A stretch of 64,000 nucleotides of DNA from assembly GCF_002843605.1 (NCBI RefSeq), contig NZ_CP025263.1, forward strand, positions 5,485,501-5,549,500. Direction: 5' to 3'. Both the position numbers and the translations under genes were made by a program. Under the pieces are notes generated by a model. The model did not search any database and was not told where the DNA came from. It saw only the letters and a list, made by a program, of their open reading frames with translations. This stretch comes from Pseudomonas sp. S09G 359. Its GTDB lineage: Bacteria; Pseudomonadota; Gammaproteobacteria; Pseudomonadales; Pseudomonadaceae. Below, one piece after another: positions 58,548 to 64,000 of the stretch; the stretch's first letter is position 1, and each line of letters begins with the position of its first letter.

Positions 58548-61052
58548 TCAGTTCTCCAGCACAACGGTGGCTGTTTGATAGTCACGTAACGCCTCGCGTA
58601 CCTGGCCGGCTTCTTCCAGGGCCAGCACCTGGCGGGCGATACTCTGGCAGTCGGCCAGGTCCAGTTCGCGCACGCTGGCCTTGATGGTCGGGATCAGCGG
58701 CACGCTGACGGACAGCTCATCCACCCCCAGCCCGACCAGCACCGGCACCGCCAGCACTTCGGACGCCAGCGCACCGCACACGCCGACCCACTTGCCGTGG
58801 GCATGGGCGGCCTTGACGGTGGTGGCGATCAGGCGCAGCACCGCCGGGTGCAAGCTGTCGGCCTGGCTGGCCAGGCGCGGGTGGTCGCGGTCCATGGCCA
58901 GGGTGTATTGGGTCAGGTCATTGGTGCCGATCGAGAAGAAATCCACATGGGGTGCGAACACGTCCGCCATCAAGGCGGCGGACGGCACTTCGATCATGAT
59001 GCCCAGTTTGGGCAACTCGGTGAGGCCCAGCGCCAGCGCCTCCTCTTCAAGCATGGTGCGCGCCCGCTGCAGTTCCGACAGCAGGCTGACCATCGGCAAC
59101 ATGATATGCAGCCGCGCCAGCCCGGCACTGGCAAGGATCGCCCGGAACTGTTCGCGCAACAGCTCGGGGCGCTCCAGGCACAGGCGAATGCCCCGCAAAC
59201 CCAGGAACGGATTGGTCTCGGCGTCCATCGGCACATACGCCAGTGGCTTATCGCCGCCGACATCCAGGGTGCGCACCACCAGGTTGCGCTCGGTGCCCAG
59301 GGCGCGGGCGATAGCGCTGTAGGTGCTCGCCTGTTCCGCGGGGCTTGGGGCGCGGTTGCGGTCCAGGTAAAGAAACTCCGAACGCAACAGGCCGACGCCT
59401 TCGCCACCCAGCGTCAGGGATTGCTCCACCTCCTGCAACGAGGCGACGTTGGCGGTGATTTCCACGTGATGGCCGTCGCGGGTAATGGCCGGCAATGCCG
59501 CCTGCGCCACGTCGCGTTGGCGCCGAGCTGCCTGCTGCTGGCGCGCGGTTTCGCGTTGTTCGATGTCGGCCAGGTTCGGCTCCAGGTGCAGTTCGCCCCT
59601 GTCGGCATCGAGCAGCACCTGTTTGCCATTCGCCAACGCCAGGACCTGAACCGGCACGCCGCAGATGGCCGGCAAGCCAAGCGCACGCGCGAGGATCGCC
59701 ACATGGCTGGTGGCGCCGCCGCCGACGGTGATAAACCCCAGCACCTTGCGCGTATCCAGGCTGGCGGTTTGTGAGGGCGTGAGTTGCTCGGCAACCAGGA
59801 TCGCGCGTTCGGGCAAGTCCCAGGCGCTGTCCGCAATACCGAGGATCAGTTTGAGCACCCGCAGGCCGACATCGGCCAGGTCCGCCGCACGTTCGGCGAT
59901 CAAGGCATTGCCCAGGCCCTGGAACAGTTTGACGGTGGCCGCGGTGGCGCTGTTCCAGGCAAATGCGGCGCTCTTGCCCTCGGCCAACAGGGCGTGGGCC
60001 TGCTCGAGCAGGGTCGGGTCTTCGAGCAGTTCCTGATGGGCGCGGAAAATCTCCGCCTGGGCACTGCCGGCAGCTTTGCCTTGTAAGGTTTGCAACGCCT
60101 CGGTCGCGGCCAGCAGGCCGCGTTCCAAGGCGGCGCGCTCGGCGGTTTCACCGGCGCCTTGTTCAGTGATCGCCAGCTCGGGCTCGCGTACTTGAACCAC
60201 CTGGCCGAACGCCGAACCCGGCGAAGCACACACGCCCCGCAGCAATGTCGCCGAGGGCAGCGGCTCAACCACTGCAGCCGGCGCCGCGACCGTCTCGCCG
60301 CAGCCTTGCAGCAACAACGCAACCAGTGCCGTGATTGCCGCGTCGGCGTCCTGCCCCGCCGCGCTGACTTGCAAGGTATCGCCGTGCACGGTTTGCAACG
60401 CCATGATCGCCACCAGCGACTTGGCGTTGGCGCTCTGGGTTTGCTTGTGCAAGTAGATGCTCGCGTTGAAACCCTTCGCCGCCTGGGCCAATACGGCCGC
60501 CGGGCGCGCGTGCAAACCGTTGGCGTTGGGCAGGGTCAGCGGCTTGGAGAACAGTGCATCGCCCTCCTCTTCCATCACCTCTTCAGCGCCAGCACCGGGC
60601 ATTACTTTCAGCACCGGCTGGCCCAACTCCACCAAACCGTTCGCCAACAGGCTGAACGGCTCGCCACTGACCACCAGCATCAAGGTCAGCAAACTCTTTG
60701 CATTGAGCGCCACGTAGTCGGCATCGAATTCGATCAGCGCTTGCCCGGCCTCTACCCGCTGGCCTTCCTGCACCAGGCGGGTGAAGCCCTGGCCCGCCAG
60801 GTTCACGCTGTCCAGGCCGATGTGCATCAGCACCTGCACGCCGTTGTCGGCGGTGATGCTGACCGCATGCCCACTGTCCTGGATGTTGCTGATAACCCCA
60901 GCCAGCGGCGCGCAGAGCGTCTGCGAGGTGGGATCGATGCACAGGCCGTCGCCAATCATACGGCTGGCGAACACCGGGTCGGGCACCTGATCCAGCGCCA
61001 GCAGCACCCCGGTCAGGGGCGCCAGCAATTCCAGCGATTGAGTTGTGGTCAT
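58548..61052 (-). CDS. PTS multiphosphoryl transfer protein EIIA(Glc-type)-HPr-EI, trehalose locus
   Basis: The 834-residue chain has the same domain order as nagF: EIIA (1-150, His77 in VLMHIGLDSVNL), HPr (about 167-250, His181 in GLHARPAA) and Enzyme I (about 268-830, His450 in GGGATSHVAIL; TNDLTQYTLAMDRDH). It is a paralogue, clearly diverged, and placed with the phosphotrehalase and porin, so it probably energises trehalose uptake together with a membrane EIIBC (not in the window). AGGTGATG precedes the ATG. Confidence 0.94.
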   Translation of the reverse strand: MTTTQSLELLAPLTGVLLALDQVPDPVFASRMIGDGLCIDPTSQTLCAPLAGVISNIQDSGHAVSITADNGVQVLMHIGLDSVNLAGQGFTRLVQEGQRVEAGQALIEFDADYVALNAKSLLTLMLVVSGEPFSLLANGLVELGQPVLKVMPGAGAEEVMEEEGDALFSKPLTLPNANGLHARPAAVLAQAAKGFNASIYLHKQTQSANAKSLVAIMALQTVHGDTLQVSAAGQDADAAITALVALLLQGCGETVAAPAAVVEPLPSATLLRGVCASPGSAFGQVVQVREPELAITEQGAGETAERAALERGLLAATEALQTLQGKAAGSAQAEIFRAHQELLEDPTLLEQAHALLAEGKSAAFAWNSATAATVKLFQGLGNALIAERAADLADVGLRVLKLILGIADSAWDLPERAILVAEQLTPSQTASLDTRKVLGFITVGGGATSHVAILARALGLPAICGVPVQVLALANGKQVLLDADRGELHLEPNLADIEQRETARQQQAARRQRDVAQAALPAITRDGHHVEITANVASLQEVEQSLTLGGEGVGLLRSEFLYLDRNRAPSPAEQASTYSAIARALGTERNLVVRTLDVGGDKPLAYVPMDAETNPFLGLRGIRLCLERPELLREQFRAILASAGLARLHIMLPMVSLLSELQRARTMLEEEALALGLTELPKLGIMIEVPSAALMADVFAPHVDFFSIGTNDLTQYTLAMDRDHPRLASQADSLHPAVLRLIATTVKAAHAHGKWVGVCGALASEVLAVPVLVGLGVDELSVSVPLIPTIKASVRELDLADCQSIARQVLALEEAGQVREALRDYQTATVVLEN

Positions 61053-61122
61053 GACATCACCTGTTGTTTTGTTCTGTAAAAATCATTGGCTGGATACAAA
61101 TCCCATGGATGACAGCGATCAA

Positions 61123-61146
61123 CTGTGGGAGGGGCGGTGCGACGAT

Positions 61147-61148
<2 letters not shown>
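61123..61148 (+). repeat. remnant of a REP unit with the insertion, abutting the porin gene
   Basis: GTGGGAGGGGCGGTGCGACG followed by ATTCAC matches the first 25 bases of the enlarged REP variant and then stops at the porin stop codon (61147-61149). No inverted partner is present. Confidence 0.7.

Positions 61149-64000
<2,852 letters not shown>

Overview
The window looks like a chromosomal segment of a Pseudomonas of the P. fluorescens group. The protein sequences, the high GC content and the many short palindromic REP repeats built on GTGGGAGGGGGCTTGCCCCC or GTGGGAGCGGGCTTGCTCGC all fit. As far as I remember the P. aeruginosa map, several blocks keep the gene order of that genus: mprF with its partner hydrolase; hom-thrC with dsbC and xerD; the rpsP-rimM-trmD-rplS operon beside ffh; then ypjD, corC, purT, a gamma-carbonic anhydrase, a Nudix gene, the nag operon, purL and mltF. 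No database search could be run; all names rest on reading the sequence.

Layout. 1-10 kb: groES-groEL (groEL runs off the left edge), fxsA, a HugZ-like haem-utilisation protein, a DUF481 outer-membrane protein, an alkyltransferase-like repair protein, an AmpG-type permease, proS, a lipoprotein and dinB. 10.4-10.9 kb: two near-identical initiator tRNA units, each with its own promoter and terminator. 11-20 kb: mprF and an alanyl-phosphatidylglycerol hydrolase-like gene sharing an ATG/TGA overlap, recJ, yaeQ, a class III CoA-transferase overlapping a periplasmic solute-binding-like gene, and small genes. 20.8-30 kb: the threonine genes, dsbC, xerD, a thioesterase, the S16/L19 operon and ffh. 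30-38 kb: ypjD, corC, an MHS-type transporter, purT, a VUT-family transporter, gamma-carbonic anhydrase with DUF1289, two Nudix genes and an L,D-transpeptidase.

38.3-45.6 kb is a complete N-acetylglucosamine uptake and catabolism operon (nagR-nagA-nagB-nagF-nagE) with a pair of candidate NagR operators around its promoter. NagE and NagF bring in and phosphorylate GlcNAc, NagA deacetylates GlcNAc-6-P, and the SIS protein deaminates GlcN-6-P. 58.3-64 kb is a second PTS locus, read leftwards, for trehalose: phosphotrehalase (runs off the right edge), a LamB-like porin, a second EIIA-HPr-EI fusion and a stand-alone EIIB-like protein that lacks the phosphorylatable cysteine.

The most unusual content lies between nagE and the yqfO/purL genes: a 1,914-residue protein of the dermonecrotic-toxin type with no signal peptide. 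Its N-terminal half repeats with a period of about 345 residues. Its C-terminal third holds two tandem units of about 320 residues resembling the Tiki/ChaN/EreA-like fold, the second with the expected catalytic residues and the first without them. A DUF6124-type gene and a tiny membrane ORF lie upstream on the opposite strand. This island interrupts what I recall as conserved gene order and is the best candidate for an undescribed system here.

Gaps longer than 250 bases without a protein gene are few. 10187-10465 holds the first initiator-tRNA promoter; 10867-11105 is an AT-rich mprF leader; 20226-20523 lies between two divergent small genes; 28060-28309 holds the rpsP promoter; 38213-38472 holds the nag operators. 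No rRNA, CRISPR array, insertion sequence or prophage was seen.
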